Assembly (NCBI RefSeq): GCF_900240845.1
Contig: NZ_OERU01000001.1
Location: forward strand, 1,104,337-1,168,336
Length of the DNA: 64,000 bases
From: Peptostreptococcus faecalis
Lineage (GTDB): Bacteria; Bacillota; Clostridia; Peptostreptococcales; Peptostreptococcaceae
Direction of reading: 5' to 3'
The notes below the pieces were generated by a model. That model saw only the letters and a list, made by a program, of their open reading frames with translations, had not been told where the DNA came from and searched no databases. Below are positions 18,607 to 27,645 of the stretch, piece by piece (position 1 is the stretch's first letter; every line of letters begins with the position of its first letter). Position numbers and translations under genes: made by a program.

Positions 18607-18945
18607 ATGACATTTACGATAGACACGCAGACTATTTTGTTTATATTGGCCATATTAGGCTGTATAGCCCTTATTTTTTTAATTTTACTCCTAAAGAGGC
18701 TAAACGGTTTACTATTGAGCATAGAAACTCTAATTAACCAAAATTCAGCAAATGTAAGTTTAACAATTGCAAAACTACCTGGATTAGCTACAAATGTAGA
18801 TGCCGTAGTAGATAATGCAAAAGACGTCACTGATGTAGCTGTTGATGTAGCATCAGATGTGTTAGTTGCCAAAGAAAAAATAAAATCTGGAATATCTACA
18901 TCTCTAGATATTGCTAGCATTATAAAAAATAGTTTCAAAAAATAA
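18607..18945 (+). CDS. DUF948-like membrane protein
   Basis: One N-terminal membrane helix (TILFILAILGCIALIFLILLL) is followed by an amphipathic helical region with repeated Val/Asp/Ala heptads (VDAVVDNAKDVTDVAVDVAS). This layout matches small DUF948-type proteins that accompany YtxH. Length is 112 residues. The start has AAGAGGT at good spacing and lies 12 bases after the YtxH gene, so the two form an operon ending in a strong terminator. No catalytic motif is seen. The function is unknown, possibly envelope-associated scaffolding. Confidence 0.75.
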   Translation: MTFTIDTQTILFILAILGCIALIFLILLLKRLNGLLLSIETLINQNSANVSLTIAKLPGLATNVDAVVDNAKDVTDVAVDVASDVLVAKEKIKSGISTSLDIASIIKNSFKK

Positions 18946-18946
18946 A

Positions 18947-18976
18947 AAATACCCAGGTTTATAAACCTGGGTATTT
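18947..18976. terminator. Bidirectional terminator between the DUF948-like gene and rplT
   Basis: A perfect hairpin, ATACCCAGGTTT / AAACCTGGGTAT, is flanked by A-runs on the left and T-runs on the right. It serves the rightward YtxH pair and the leftward infC-rpmI-rplT operon. Confidence 0.92.
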
Positions 18977-19011
18977 TTTATTATATGATATTTATTTTAA
19001 ACTCATAATTA

Positions 19012-19368
19012 TTAAGCTAACTGTGCCTTAGCAACTTCTACTAGCTTTGTAAATCCTGCTGGATCAGCTATAGCCATTTCAGCAAGCATCTTTCTGTTTA
19101 CTTCTATTTCAGCCTTCTTTAATCCATTCATGAATTTTGAGTATGACATATCGTTCATTCTACAAGCTGCATTGATTCTCTGAATCCAAAGCTTTCTGAA
19201 ATCTCTCTTCTTTAATCTTCTTCCTATGTAAGCATTGTTTAAAGCTTTCATAACAAATTGGTTTGAAGTCTTAAATAATTTACTTCTAGCCCCTCTGTAA
19301 CCTGATGAAAGTTTAATTACTTTTTTATGTCTCTTATGGGCATTCATACCCTTTTTTACTCTTGCCAT
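19012..19368 (-). CDS. rplT: 50S ribosomal protein L20
   Basis: L20 binds 23S rRNA early in 50S assembly and, in Firmicutes, represses its own operon through a leader RNA. The protein begins [19 protein letters not shown] and contains [20 protein letters not shown] and [20 protein letters not shown], all standard. Length 118 is normal. It is the last gene of infC-rpmI-rplT and ends near the shared terminator. Confidence 0.99.
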   Translation of the reverse strand: MARVKKGMNAHKRHKKVIKLSSGYRGARSKLFKTSNQFVMKALNNAYIGRRLKKRDFRKLWIQRINAACRMNDMSYSKFMNGLKKAEIEVNRKMLAEMAIADPAGFTKLVEVAKAQLA

Positions 19369-19392
19369 TATAACCCCTCCTAAATACTAATC

Positions 19393-19590
19393 TTACTTAT
19401 ATGGTAACAATTGTGCTATTCTTTTTGCATCACCTTCGCTTACTAATGTTCCTTTTCTTAAGTTCATCTTAGTTTTAGGTGATTTCTTTGTAAGTATATG
19501 ACTTTTATAAGCTTTCGCTCTCTTAAGCTTTCCGCTTCCTGTTCTTTTTAATCTTTTTGCTGCACCTCTGTGTGTCTTCATCTTTGGCAT
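19393..19590 (-). CDS. rpmI: 50S ribosomal protein L35
   Basis: This 65-residue basic protein reads [20 protein letters not shown] and [20 protein letters not shown], the L35 consensus. It lies between infC and rplT with 24-25 base gaps and good ribosome binding sites. Expression should be coupled to the L20 leader upstream of infC. Confidence 0.99.
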   Translation of the reverse strand: MPKMKTHRGAAKRLKRTGSGKLKRAKAYKSHILTKKSPKTKMNLRKGTLVSEGDAKRIAQLLPYK

Positions 19591-19615
19591 AACAAAATCC
19601 TCCTCTCAATATTAT

Positions 19616-20125
19616 CTATTTTTTTGGATCTATAATCGCAACCATATTATTTCCCTCTAATTTAGGGAGTTTACTTGGTTCTCCAAACTCACTTAACATT
19701 TCTATAAACTTCATAATTACTTCTCTACCAATATCTTTATGTCCAAGTTCTCTTCCTCTAAATCTTAGTTCAACTTTTACCTTGTCTCCCTTTTGTAGGA
19801 ACTTAATAGCATTATTGGCTTTTGTTCTAAGATCATTATCCCCAATTCCCGGTCTAAGTCTTATTTCTTTTACACTTACTATTTTTTGCTTTTTCTTAGC
19901 TTCTTTTTCTTTTCTGGCTTGTTCATATTTGAACTTTCCATAGTCTAATATCCTACAAACAGGCGGTTGTGCATTTGGAGAAATAGCTGCCAAATCTAAA
20001 TTCTTTTCAGCTGCTAAATCTAAAGCTTGTCTTAAGCTCATGATTCCCAATTGTTCCCCAGTTTCAGAAATTACTCTAACGTCTTTTGCTTTAATTTCTT
20101 CGTTGATTGTTAGCTCTTTACTAAT
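19616..20125 (-). CDS. infC: Translation initiation factor IF-3, ATT start
   Basis: IF-3 prevents subunit joining and checks start-codon pairing. The N-domain (KAKDVRVISETGEQLGIMSL) and C-domain (DYGKFKYEQARKEKEAKKKQ, VKEIRLRPGIGDNDLRTKA, RFRGRELGHKDIG) are complete. I set the start at the ATT codon 20123-20125. The ribosome site AGAGGTG lies 6 bases before it, whereas an upstream GTG at 20132 is itself part of that ribosome site. An AUU start in infC is a known autoregulatory device in bacteria. The resulting protein has 169 residues. It heads the infC-rpmI-rplT operon under the L20 leader. Confidence 0.95.
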   Translation of the reverse strand: MSKELTINEEIKAKDVRVISETGEQLGIMSLRQALDLAAEKNLDLAAISPNAQPPVCRILDYGKFKYEQARKEKEAKKKQKIVSVKEIRLRPGIGDNDLRTKANNAIKFLQKGDKVKVELRFRGRELGHKDIGREVIMKFIEMLSEFGEPSKLPKLEGNNMVAIIDPKK

Positions 20126-20169
20126 ACCAGACACCTCTACTTTCTTTCTTCACAAATATACTTGCAAAA

Positions 20170-20300
20170 TAAAAAGACGGATTAAAAAATCCGTCGTAAG
20201 TTCTATACAAAAAGGCAAATTTTGCCTACTTCTGCTGACTTATCGACCTTACTAAGCTGTGCCGTAAGGTGAGAACGGATTCTACTTCTTTTTATCACTT
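20170..20300 (-). ncRNA. L20 leader (autoregulatory mRNA leader of infC-rpmI-rplT)
   Basis: Between the promoter at 20305-20333 and infC the transcript can form several paired segments, including CTTACGGCACAGCTTAGTAAG and AGGCAAAATTTGCCT. A rho-independent terminator follows (GACGG / CCGTC at 20176-20195 with a TTTTTATTTT tail). Position, operon and the leader-terminator arrangement match the L20-binding leader of Firmicutes, which attenuates transcription when free L20 is in excess. The exact L20-binding structure was not modelled. Confidence 0.8.
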
Positions 20301-20304
20301 GTTT

Positions 20305-20333
20305 AGTATATCCCATTTTCGATAATATGTCAA
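20305..20333 (-). promoter_or_regulatory. Promoter for the infC operon
   Basis: A consensus-like pair is seen on the minus strand: -35 TTGACA (20328-20333), 17-base spacer, -10 TATACT (20305-20310). It lies between map and the L20 leader, so infC does not depend on read-through from map. Confidence 0.85.
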
Positions 20334-20337
20334 CAAT

Positions 20338-21204
20338 TTATTTAGATATTATTTCATATCCGTCTTCTGTAACTAATAACTGGTGCTCCCACTGAGCCGA
20401 TAAAGAACCATCCTTAGTATATGAAGTCCATCCATTTTTCTTATCTAAATAAACTTGAGGCTTACCTATATTTATCATAGGTTCAATCGTAAACATCATC
20501 CCTGGAACCATCAACATGCCAGTATCTCTTCTTCCTACATGAGAAACAAACGGTTCTTCATGGAATTCATTTCCAATACCATGTCCACCAAACATAGTCA
20601 CAACAGAATAACCTCTTTCTTCTGCGTATTCCTGTATAGCTGCACCAATATCTCCTATATGTCCCCATGGTTTTACTTGCTCAATGCCTATTTCAAGACA
20701 CTCTTTTGTAACTTCCACTAGTTTTCTTGCTTCTTCTGATACTTCTCCTATCATAAACATTCTAGATGCATCTGAGTAGTATCCATCTTTAATCGTAGAT
20801 ATATCAACATTTATTATATCTCCATTTTTTAGCACTACGCTATCTGATGGTATTCCATGACACACTTCATTGTTTATAGATGTACAACAACTTTTTGGAA
20901 ATCCTTCATAATCAAGTGGCGCTGGTATAGCTCCATGTTCTACTGTATATGAATGCACTAACTTATCAATTTCTTCAGTAGTTATACCTTCTTTTATATA
21001 TTTTGATATATAGTCTAGAACGCCTGTATTTACCTTAGCGCTTTCTTTTATTTTTTCTATTTCATTCGGTGTTTTTATTGTAAATCTATCAGGCACAATT
21101 TCACCTTTCAATTCATGTTCTCTTATTTTTTCATCCATTTCCATATGGCATTTTTTATATTTAAGGCCACTTCCACACCAGCACTTATCATTTCTATTTT
21201 GCAT
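20338..21204 (-). CDS. map: Type I methionyl aminopeptidase with N-terminal SEC-C zinc motif
   Basis: The enzyme removes the N-terminal Met from nascent proteins. Residues 1-25 form a SEC-C zinc motif (KCWCGSGLKYKKCH), a feature of MetAP1c-type enzymes that probably contacts the ribosome. The pita-bread catalytic domain follows with metal ligands visible in GDIINVDISTIKDGYYSDAS (two Asp), MFGGHGIGNEFHEEPF (His), MMFTIEPMINIG (Glu) and SAQWEHQLLVTEDGYE (Glu). Length 288 includes the zinc extension. It is monocistronic between thrS and the infC operon. Confidence 0.96.
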   Translation of the reverse strand: MQNRNDKCWCGSGLKYKKCHMEMDEKIREHELKGEIVPDRFTIKTPNEIEKIKESAKVNTGVLDYISKYIKEGITTEEIDKLVHSYTVEHGAIPAPLDYEGFPKSCCTSINNEVCHGIPSDSVVLKNGDIINVDISTIKDGYYSDASRMFMIGEVSEEARKLVEVTKECLEIGIEQVKPWGHIGDIGAAIQEYAEERGYSVVTMFGGHGIGNEFHEEPFVSHVGRRDTGMLMVPGMMFTIEPMINIGKPQVYLDKKNGWTSYTKDGSLSAQWEHQLLVTEDGYEIISK

Positions 21205-21368
21205 ATCGTCCTCCTATATTAATAGTAATAAAGCTTCCTACCATATTATAATACCACAATATTATAATTATAATTACTTTTAAATAAAATATTCTTGTTA
21301 TTTCTAAATTATCATTATTATATTGTATCGATACTTTTTGTTTTTATTATCATTTAGCCTATATTCAA

Positions 21369-21397
21369 TTGACTTTTTTAACTCTAAATAATAGAAT
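21369..21397 (+). promoter_or_regulatory. Promoter for the ECF S-component gene
   Basis: The -35 TTGACT (21369-21374) and -10 TAGAAT (21392-21397) are 17 bases apart. The predicted start lies about 30 bases before the ATG. No riboswitch was recognised in the short leader, so the ligand cannot be read from regulation. Confidence 0.75.
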
Positions 21398-21432
21398 TGT
21401 ATTGTAATTATTCTTTTAAAAGGGGTGTCATA

Positions 21433-22053
21433 ATGAAAAACCAAAAATTAATGAAGCTTAGTCAAACCGCTATATTAGCTGCCCTTTGCTTTATAACATT
21501 CACATTTTTACAAATTAAAATTCCTATACCTGGTGGAGATGCAACATCGATACATTTTGGTAATGTATTTTTAGTATTAGCAGCTCTTTTACTTGGAGGA
21601 TTCTACGGTGGACTCGCTGGAGCCATTGGCATGACACTTGCCGATATTATGGATCCCGTATACATATTAGTTGCTCCTAAAACTTTTATATTAAAGTTTT
21701 GTATAGGTTTAATTGTCGGACTGATAGCACATAAATATGCAAAAATCAATGAAAGTTCAGATAGTAAATATATTTTCAAGTGGGCTTTAATCGCATCTAT
21801 AGCCGGAATGGCTTTTAATGTGTTTGCAGATCCTTTCGTTGGTTACTTCTATAAGATTTACATATTAGGTCAGCCTGCTAATGTTGCTTCAATACTTGCA
21901 AAATTAAATGCGGGAGTAACTTTTTTCAATGCTATTACAGCAGTTACCGTGTCTATTTTAATTTATTCTTCACTTAGACCTATTCTTATTAAAAATAATC
22001 TTTTACTAGATTATCATATGAAAAAAAATAATTTCAATATAAGTGCCTCATAG
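21433..22053 (+). CDS. ECF transporter S-component (substrate unknown)
   Basis: This is a membrane vitamin/metabolite-binding subunit of an energy-coupling-factor transporter, with about six hydrophobic segments in 206 residues. It opens with the AxxM-like helix SQTAILAALCFITFTF. The core GDATSIHFGNVFLVLAALLL then GGFYGGLAGAIGMTLADIMD resembles the DUF1393/PF07155 group. I start at ATG 21433 because AGGGGTG precedes it; a longer in-frame TTG start at 21397 overlaps the promoter -10. The gene is alone, without EcfA/EcfT, so it belongs to the shared-module type. The substrate cannot be inferred. Confidence 0.85.
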   Translation: MKNQKLMKLSQTAILAALCFITFTFLQIKIPIPGGDATSIHFGNVFLVLAALLLGGFYGGLAGAIGMTLADIMDPVYILVAPKTFILKFCIGLIVGLIAHKYAKINESSDSKYIFKWALIASIAGMAFNVFADPFVGYFYKIYILGQPANVASILAKLNAGVTFFNAITAVTVSILIYSSLRPILIKNNLLLDYHMKKNNFNISAS

Positions 22054-22073
22054 TTTTTTTAATAAAAATAAAG

Positions 22074-22113
22074 AAGCGTCCAAGAATTAGTTAAAACTAA
22101 TTCTTGGACGCTT
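22074..22113. terminator. Bidirectional terminator between the ECF gene and thrS
   Basis: A 19-base-pair perfect stem (left arm AAGCGTCCAAGAATTAGTT) closes both the rightward ECF gene and the leftward thrS gene. Runs of T follow on both strands. Confidence 0.95.
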
Positions 22114-22156
22114 TTTTATTTTTTATTAATTTCTTTTACGTTTATTCAATTCCGTT

Positions 22157-24082
22157 TTACAGCAATTCCATATCTACATTTTCCCTATCAGAAATCTGCT
22201 TTTGAATTTTTTCTAAGAAAGTATTCATTTCCATAGAATCTAATTCACCTTCATCTCTTGATCTAACAGAAATTGTTCCGTTTTCTTGTTCCTTTTCTCC
22301 TACTACTATCATGTATGGTATTTTTTCAAGCTGTGCTTCTCTTATTTTGAATCCTACTTTTTCAGCCCTATCATCTAGTTCTACTCTTAAGCCTTCGTCG
22401 AATAATCTATCAACTACTTTATTTGCGTATTCATTGTACTTATCTGATACTGAAATAACTTTTACCTGACAAGGAGCAAGCCAAACTGGGAATTTACCAG
22501 CATAGTTTTCTATAAGTATACCTATAAATCTTTCAATAGATCCAAGGCAAACTCTGTGAATCATAACTGGTCTATGCTTTTCTCCATCTTTACCAATATA
22601 TGTAGCATCAAATCTTTGAGGAAGCTGCATATCTAACTGGATAGTTCCACACTGCCATGTTCTTCCTATACAGTCTTTTAGATGGAAGTCAATCTTAGGA
22701 CCATAAAAAGCTCCATCCCCCTCATTTATTATATAGTCCATTCCTAATTCATCTAATGCACCCTTAAGACCATCTTCAGCGATTGCCCATTCTTCATCTG
22801 TTCCCATTGAATCTTCTGGTCTAGTAGACAACTCTACATGATATGTAAATCCAAATTTAGTGTAAACTTGATCTATTAGATTAATTACACCCTTTATTTC
22901 ATCTCTTATTTGTTCTGGTAACATAAATATATGTGCATCATCTTGAGTAAAAGCTCTTACTCTCATCAATCCATGAAGTGCTCCAGAAAGTTCGTGTCTA
23001 TGAACTCTACCTCTTTCAGCAACTCTCATTGGGAAATCTCTATATGAATGTAGTTTAGACTTGTAGAAAATCATGGCTCCCGGACAGTTCATTGGCTTAA
23101 CAGCATAATCTTCTTCATCAATTTCTAAAGTATACATGTTTTCCTTATAGTGGAACCAGTGACCTGAAGTCTCCCATAATTTTCTATTCAGCATAATAGG
23201 AGTTTCTATTTCAACGTACTTATCTTCTCTATGTATTTCTTCCCAATACTTCATAAGAGCATGCTTTAACTCTACACCTCTAGGTAAAAATAGTGGGAAA
23301 CCTGGTCCTTCTTCTGGAATCATGAATAATTCCATTTCTTTACCTATTTTTCTATGGTCTCTCTTTTTAGCTTCTTCTAACATCTTTAAATATTCATCTA
23401 GATCTTTTTTCTTTTCAAAAGAAGTTCCATACACTCTTTGAAGCATTTTATTTTTTTCATCACCTCTCCAGTATGCACCTGCAATACTTTGAAGCTTAAA
23501 TGCCTTAATTTTTTTAGTACTTTGAAGGTGTGGTCCTCTACATAAGTCTACAAATTCACCTTGTCTATACATTGATATTACTTCATCTTCTGGAAGATCT
23601 TCTATCATTTCTACTTTATAATCTTCACCTATTTTTTTCATCATGTCAATTGCCACATCTCTTGAAACTTCAAAACCTTCTATCTTCAAGTCTTCTTTGA
23701 CAATCTTCTTCATTTCTTTTTCTATTTTTTCTAAATCCTCTGGTACCAACTTATGATCTAAATCAAAATCATAGTAAAAACCATTTTCTATAGAAGGACC
23801 TATAGCTATCTTCGCTTCAGGCCAAAGTCTCTTAAGCGCCTGTGCAAATATATGTGCACTAGTATGTCTAAAAACATCCTTTCCTTCTTCATCTTCAAAT
23901 CTGTAAAAACTTACCTTTACGTCTTCATTTAATTCTTCATTCAAACTAGCCATTCTTCCATCAACTGAAGCAACTAATACACTTCTAGCAAATCCATCAC
24001 TAATCTCTTTTGCTACATCTAATAAAGAAGAGCCTTTTTTTACTTGAATTATATTTCCATCTTTCAATTCAACATTGATCAT
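22157..24082 (-). CDS. thrS: Threonine-tRNA ligase
   Basis: This is the class II synthetase with editing. The N-terminal TGS domain begins MINVELKDGNIIQVKKGSSL. The editing domain contains FRHTSAHIFAQALKRLWPEA. The catalytic core has MNCPGAMIFYKSKLHSYRDF, RGRVHRHELSGALHGLMRVR and FTQDDAHIF, which supply the zinc Cys and His. GTIQLDMQLPQRFD and MIHRVCLGSIERFIGILIEN follow, and then the anticodon-binding domain. I begin at ATG 24080-24082, eight bases after GGAGG, rather than 15 bases further up. Length about 641 is standard. A T-box leader lies upstream, so expression should follow tRNA-Thr charging. Confidence 0.98.
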   Translation of the reverse strand: MINVELKDGNIIQVKKGSSLLDVAKEISDGFARSVLVASVDGRMASLNEELNEDVKVSFYRFEDEEGKDVFRHTSAHIFAQALKRLWPEAKIAIGPSIENGFYYDFDLDHKLVPEDLEKIEKEMKKIVKEDLKIEGFEVSRDVAIDMMKKIGEDYKVEMIEDLPEDEVISMYRQGEFVDLCRGPHLQSTKKIKAFKLQSIAGAYWRGDEKNKMLQRVYGTSFEKKKDLDEYLKMLEEAKKRDHRKIGKEMELFMIPEEGPGFPLFLPRGVELKHALMKYWEEIHREDKYVEIETPIMLNRKLWETSGHWFHYKENMYTLEIDEEDYAVKPMNCPGAMIFYKSKLHSYRDFPMRVAERGRVHRHELSGALHGLMRVRAFTQDDAHIFMLPEQIRDEIKGVINLIDQVYTKFGFTYHVELSTRPEDSMGTDEEWAIAEDGLKGALDELGMDYIINEGDGAFYGPKIDFHLKDCIGRTWQCGTIQLDMQLPQRFDATYIGKDGEKHRPVMIHRVCLGSIERFIGILIENYAGKFPVWLAPCQVKVISVSDKYNEYANKVVDRLFDEGLRVELDDRAEKVGFKIREAQLEKIPYMIVVGEKEQENGTISVRSRDEGELDSMEMNTFLEKIQKQISDRENVDMELL

Positions 24083-24161
24083 TTCTAATACCTCCATTTT
24101 TTAATATCACAATATAATATTTGGCAATGATATGCATAATATTATATTAATTTTTTAAATA

Positions 24162-24392
24162 AAAAAACTCGCCCCTAAAAATTGGGACGAGTAAATCGCG
24201 GTTCCACCCAAGTTGGTGTATAAATACACCCTCTCGAAATGACTTTAAGGCAGTCAACCAGACATTTTCACCTAAGCTAATGAGTCTTGCTCAAAGGTAG
24301 TTTTCTGATAACTCTTTTCTCGTGAACTTTCAGCCTAAGGTTCAACTTCTCTGTAGATGATATTTACCATACTCTTCCTTTTTCATAGCATT
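24162..24392 (-). ncRNA. T-box leader, threonine type
   Basis: The minus strand has the T-box TGGGTGGAACCGCGA (plus 24196-24210). It is followed by a terminator hairpin at 24168-24192 (ACTCGTCCC / GGGGCGAGT arms and a T-run). A likely specifier ACC lies in AACTACCTTTGAGC, agreeing with thrS downstream. The leader opens with AAAAAGGAAGAGTATGG, similar to the stem I base of other T-boxes. The specifier position was read by eye and is less certain than the T-box itself. Confidence 0.92.
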
Positions 24393-24496
24393 ATATTAAT
24401 ATTTAATGATATCTTATATTAACACATAAATTTAATTTTGGCAATATTCTTTTATTATTTACTAATTTAAATCTTAAATAATTCGCTTCCACTTAT

Positions 24497-25183
24497 TTAA
24501 AAAACTATTAATCCTCCATAGTCTTTTAATTTATTAGAATCTAAATTCATTATTTTTTTGCCTTTTTTATCAATAAACTTTTTTATACTGTTACTATTGG
24601 GATGTTCATTTATATTTCCAAAAAAACAAATATTGTCATTTCCCAGTTGAGCTGATGCTCCTCCAATAAATCCGTAATTCATGCCTTGCAATTCTATATT
24701 TCCCTCTTCAATCTTTAAAATATCTAAATCAGTATTTTTTAATGTCTTAAATATACCTTCATCAGAAGTAATTAATGAATTTTCATCAACACAGCAAATT
24801 GAACAATTAGCATAACCTTGATTTATATTGATAAATTTAGCATCTATCTCTTTTAATCTGCTAATTAATCTTTCATCTATATAATTAAAATTCCCAATAG
24901 CATATTTTCCTGTGTAGCATAAATTGTATTTTACATCAGAAGGATATGATTTATCTAAAAATGAATCACCTTCAATTAAGAGATACTTATTTTTAAAATC
25001 AGCATCTTCTATAATTTTTTTATAGTATGAATATGACTCTTTTGAAGAAATAAAGTTTTTTCCATCGAAAAAAAGAGAAATATCCACATGACCTGATAGA
25101 GAGGGATGCACGTTAGTATTGTTGAATGAATCATATATTTTATAACCTAGTTTTTCTAAGTTATTTTTCATCTGATCTTCCAT
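24497..25183 (-). CDS. Conserved protein resembling the DUF6873 GME-fold family
   Basis: This 228-residue soluble protein has no signal peptide or membrane segment. The middle and C-terminal parts show INQGYANCSICCVDENSLIT then SDEGIFKTL, followed by LQGMNYGFIGGASAQLGNDN and FFGNINEHPNSNSIKKFI. I recall this pattern (GYxxCS, DEN, YGFIGG, HP) from clostridial proteins labelled DUF6873, thought to share the guanidine-modifying-enzyme fold. The conserved Cys, Asp-Glu-Asn and His-Pro could be active-site remnants. The ATG at 25169-25171 may be the true start. The neighbour is a glycosyltransferase; no functional link is evident. The function is unknown. Confidence 0.6.
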   Translation of the reverse strand: MEDQMKNNLEKLGYKIYDSFNNTNVHPSLSGHVDISLFFDGKNFISSKESYSYYKKIIEDADFKNKYLLIEGDSFLDKSYPSDVKYNLCYTGKYAIGNFNYIDERLISRLKEIDAKFININQGYANCSICCVDENSLITSDEGIFKTLKNTDLDILKIEEGNIELQGMNYGFIGGASAQLGNDNICFFGNINEHPNSNSIKKFIDKKGKKIMNLDSNKLKDYGGLIVF

Positions 25184-25232
25184 CCTATAATCTACTATTA
25201 CCCTTTTAATATAAATTCACACCTTTCTTTTA

Positions 25233-26453
25233 TTATTTACTGATAAAATTATATAGTTTTTTCGATAAACCTTCCCAAGATAGATCTCCAATTTCAACAC
25301 ATCTTGTTCTGTCTTTTTTTCTATACTCTATTGCTTTTATTAGAGACTCTCTTAGCCTACTTTCAAAAGCTGGAATTTCATCTTCCATAGGGACTGATAC
25401 CTTCTCCATTTTAGGTAAAGATACATAGTCAATCATGCCACAATTATTTATTTTATCTCCCATCCATCTTTTTACACCAGGCACATCTGTCGATATAACA
25501 TAGTTTCCACAAGCCATAGCTTCTAATATTACAAGTGGAAGCCCTTCATAATAAGATGGCAATACAAATATATCTGATTTATTTAAGATTTCAGCTAATT
25601 TTTCTTGATTGACTCTACCTGCAAATTCAATTTCATACTTAGAGTTATTTGCACATGACTTGATATCTTCGACTTCATCCAAGTCACTGCCATCTCCTGC
25701 CATAATAAATTTTATTGAGTCTTTTCCATAGTCCAACTCTTCAAGACATTCGATAAATGGTTTTAGCCCCTTACTATATGATATCTTCCCTGCATATGAT
25801 ATAGTAATTTGTCCATTTTTTTCGTAGCACTTATTGTTAAATACATTCTTATTGTATCCACTTCCCAACACTTCTACTTTTTCGCTTGGTAAGTTGAATA
25901 AATCCTCAATAATACCCTTTTGATCATGATGCAGCGAAAAAATCATATCTAATTTAGAAATATTTTCTAAAATGTATTTTTTCTTAAAATCATGTGATTT
26001 CAACTGCCTAATACATGTTCCATGACATATTGCCACAATCTTTTTATCTGGTAAAAACTCACGGACTATAGAAGTCGCATAGTATAAATGATGACATACG
26101 ATTACATCAGGATCACAGTACTTCAAGGCTTCTTCAAGTGCTGAAATTATATTTTTTTTCATTTTTTCAGCCATATCATCGTTCATGTCTCTATATCTTG
26201 TGCTTGGATATGGCATACTATCACTCATTCCAGGGACATTAAAGTTCAAATCACCTGCATTATAAACTACTGGAAATAGTTTGAAATTCTCTCCAAATTT
26301 ATCGTATATAGATTCTATGCTATCTGTTTTATCAATACCTGCAATCAATGTTTGTGAGCTACACATCGGCTCTAATCCTTTTATAAGGCCACTAAGGTAG
26401 ATCCCACTTCCTGTCGAATCCGGTTTTTGGGCGCTTATATGAAGAATATTCAT
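25233..26453 (-). CDS. Family 4 glycosyltransferase
   Basis: This is a probable GT-B fold retaining glycosyltransferase. The N-terminal domain opens MNILHISAQKPDSTGSGIYL, typical of GT4. The C-terminal nucleotide-sugar domain contains ISYAGKISYSKGLKPFIECL, FAGRVNQEKLAEILNKSDIF and VLPSYYEGLPLVILEAMACG, holding the conserved EX7E-like pair. Length 406 is normal. No membrane segment is seen, so it acts in the cytosol or at the inner membrane face. The acceptor is unknown and no polysaccharide cluster surrounds it. It lies 49 bases upstream of the GME-fold-like gene. Confidence 0.88.
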   Translation of the reverse strand: MNILHISAQKPDSTGSGIYLSGLIKGLEPMCSSQTLIAGIDKTDSIESIYDKFGENFKLFPVVYNAGDLNFNVPGMSDSMPYPSTRYRDMNDDMAEKMKKNIISALEEALKYCDPDVIVCHHLYYATSIVREFLPDKKIVAICHGTCIRQLKSHDFKKKYILENISKLDMIFSLHHDQKGIIEDLFNLPSEKVEVLGSGYNKNVFNNKCYEKNGQITISYAGKISYSKGLKPFIECLEELDYGKDSIKFIMAGDGSDLDEVEDIKSCANNSKYEIEFAGRVNQEKLAEILNKSDIFVLPSYYEGLPLVILEAMACGNYVISTDVPGVKRWMGDKINNCGMIDYVSLPKMEKVSVPMEDEIPAFESRLRESLIKAIEYRKKDRTRCVEIGDLSWEGLSKKLYNFISK

Positions 26454-26551
26454 AAAAAAGTCCTCCTATTAATTTTATTATTTTTAATTATAAATTTTAT
26501 CAATACATATCTTTCATAATTATAAGTATATTTTAAATCTTTTGCAATAGT

Positions 26552-26590
26552 AATAAGAGGATTGTGCAAAGTTTACACAATCCTCTTATT
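26552..26590 (-). terminator. Terminator after the citrate-branch operon
   Basis: A long hairpin has arms AATAAGAGGATTGTG / CACAATCCTCTTATT and a 9-base loop. It lies about 20 bases downstream of the isocitrate dehydrogenase stop codon. The T-tail is imperfect. Confidence 0.75.
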
Positions 26591-26610
26591 TTAGGTAATT
26601 ATTGTTTATT

Positions 26611-27645
26611 TTAACTGTTTCTTATTATCTTGCAAAGCTCATTACTAAATTCCTCAGTACTACTGTCTCCACCTAGATCTACTGTCAATACCTTTCCTTC
26701 TTTAAATATTGTTCTTAAAGCATTTTCTATTTTCATAGCGGCATCGTGTTCACCTATGTGTCTTAGCATCATAATTGAAGACTGAATTATCGCAGTAGGA
26801 TTTGCAATACCCTTACCAGCTATCTGTGGAGCACTACCATGCACAGCTTCGAATACTGCACAGTCTTCTCCTATATTGGCACTTGGAACCATTCCCAGTC
26901 CACCCACTAGACCTGCGCATAAGTCAGACAGAATATCTCCATATAAATTTGGCATTACTAAAACGTCAAAATCTTCAGGGTTTAAAACTAAATTCATTGC
27001 TGCAGCATCCACAATCACATCATCTGAATATATATCTTTATCTTCATTAGCATTTTTTCTGTATATTTTATTATTTTCACATACTTCATTAAAAACATCT
27101 AGAAAAAGACCATCTGATATTTTCATAATATTTGCTTTGTGAACTGCAGAAAGTCGTTTATATCCATTTGTTTTTGTGTAGTCACAGGCAAATTGTGTTA
27201 TTTTTTCACACGCAGGTCTAGTAATTATTTTTATACTTTCACCAGCGTAGTCACCTATCTTATGTTCAACACCTGAATACAAATCTTCAGTATTTTCTCT
27301 AATAATCGTAATGTCAATATTGTCATATCGAGATTTTATACCTTCAAATGTTTTTATCGGTCTAACATTTGCGTACAAATTAAGCTCTTTTCTAAGTGCA
27401 ACATTAACACTTCTAAATCCTTTGCCTACTGGCGTTGTAATAGGACCTTTTATTGCTAGTTTATTTTCTCTAATATTTTCTATTATGTGTTTCGGAAGCG
27501 GAGTACCATATTCTTCTAATACGCTTTCTCCTGCATCAAATTCTTCCCAAATAATATCAACTCCCGCTTCTTTTACAACTTTCTTCATTGCAGCTGTAAT
27601 CTCAGTACCTATTCCATCTCCAGGTATAAGCGTAATTTTATGCAT
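26611..27645 (-). CDS. NAD-type isocitrate/isopropylmalate dehydrogenase family, probable isocitrate dehydrogenase
   Basis: This enzyme carries out oxidative decarboxylation of a beta-hydroxy acid. The N-terminus is [20 protein letters not shown]. The substrate-binding loop [20 protein letters not shown] then [11 protein letters not shown], with Ser-x-Asn, favours isocitrate over isopropylmalate. [17 protein letters not shown] is characteristic of IDH3-like enzymes. Metal-binding Asp residues are in [20 protein letters not shown]. Length 344 is normal. The start overlaps the end of the aconitase gene by 8 bases, so the two are translationally coupled. With the citrate-synthase-like gene it should yield 2-oxoglutarate. 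Homoisocitrate is a possible alternative substrate. Confidence 0.88.
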   Translation of the reverse strand: MHKITLIPGDGIGTEITAAMKKVVKEAGVDIIWEEFDAGESVLEEYGTPLPKHIIENIRENKLAIKGPITTPVGKGFRSVNVALRKELNLYANVRPIKTFEGIKSRYDNIDITIIRENTEDLYSGVEHKIGDYAGESIKIITRPACEKITQFACDYTKTNGYKRLSAVHKANIMKISDGLFLDVFNEVCENNKIYRKNANEDKDIYSDDVIVDAAAMNLVLNPEDFDVLVMPNLYGDILSDLCAGLVGGLGMVPSANIGEDCAVFEAVHGSAPQIAGKGIANPTAIIQSSIMMLRHIGEHDAAMKIENALRTIFKEGKVLTVDLGGDSSTEEFSNELCKIIRNS

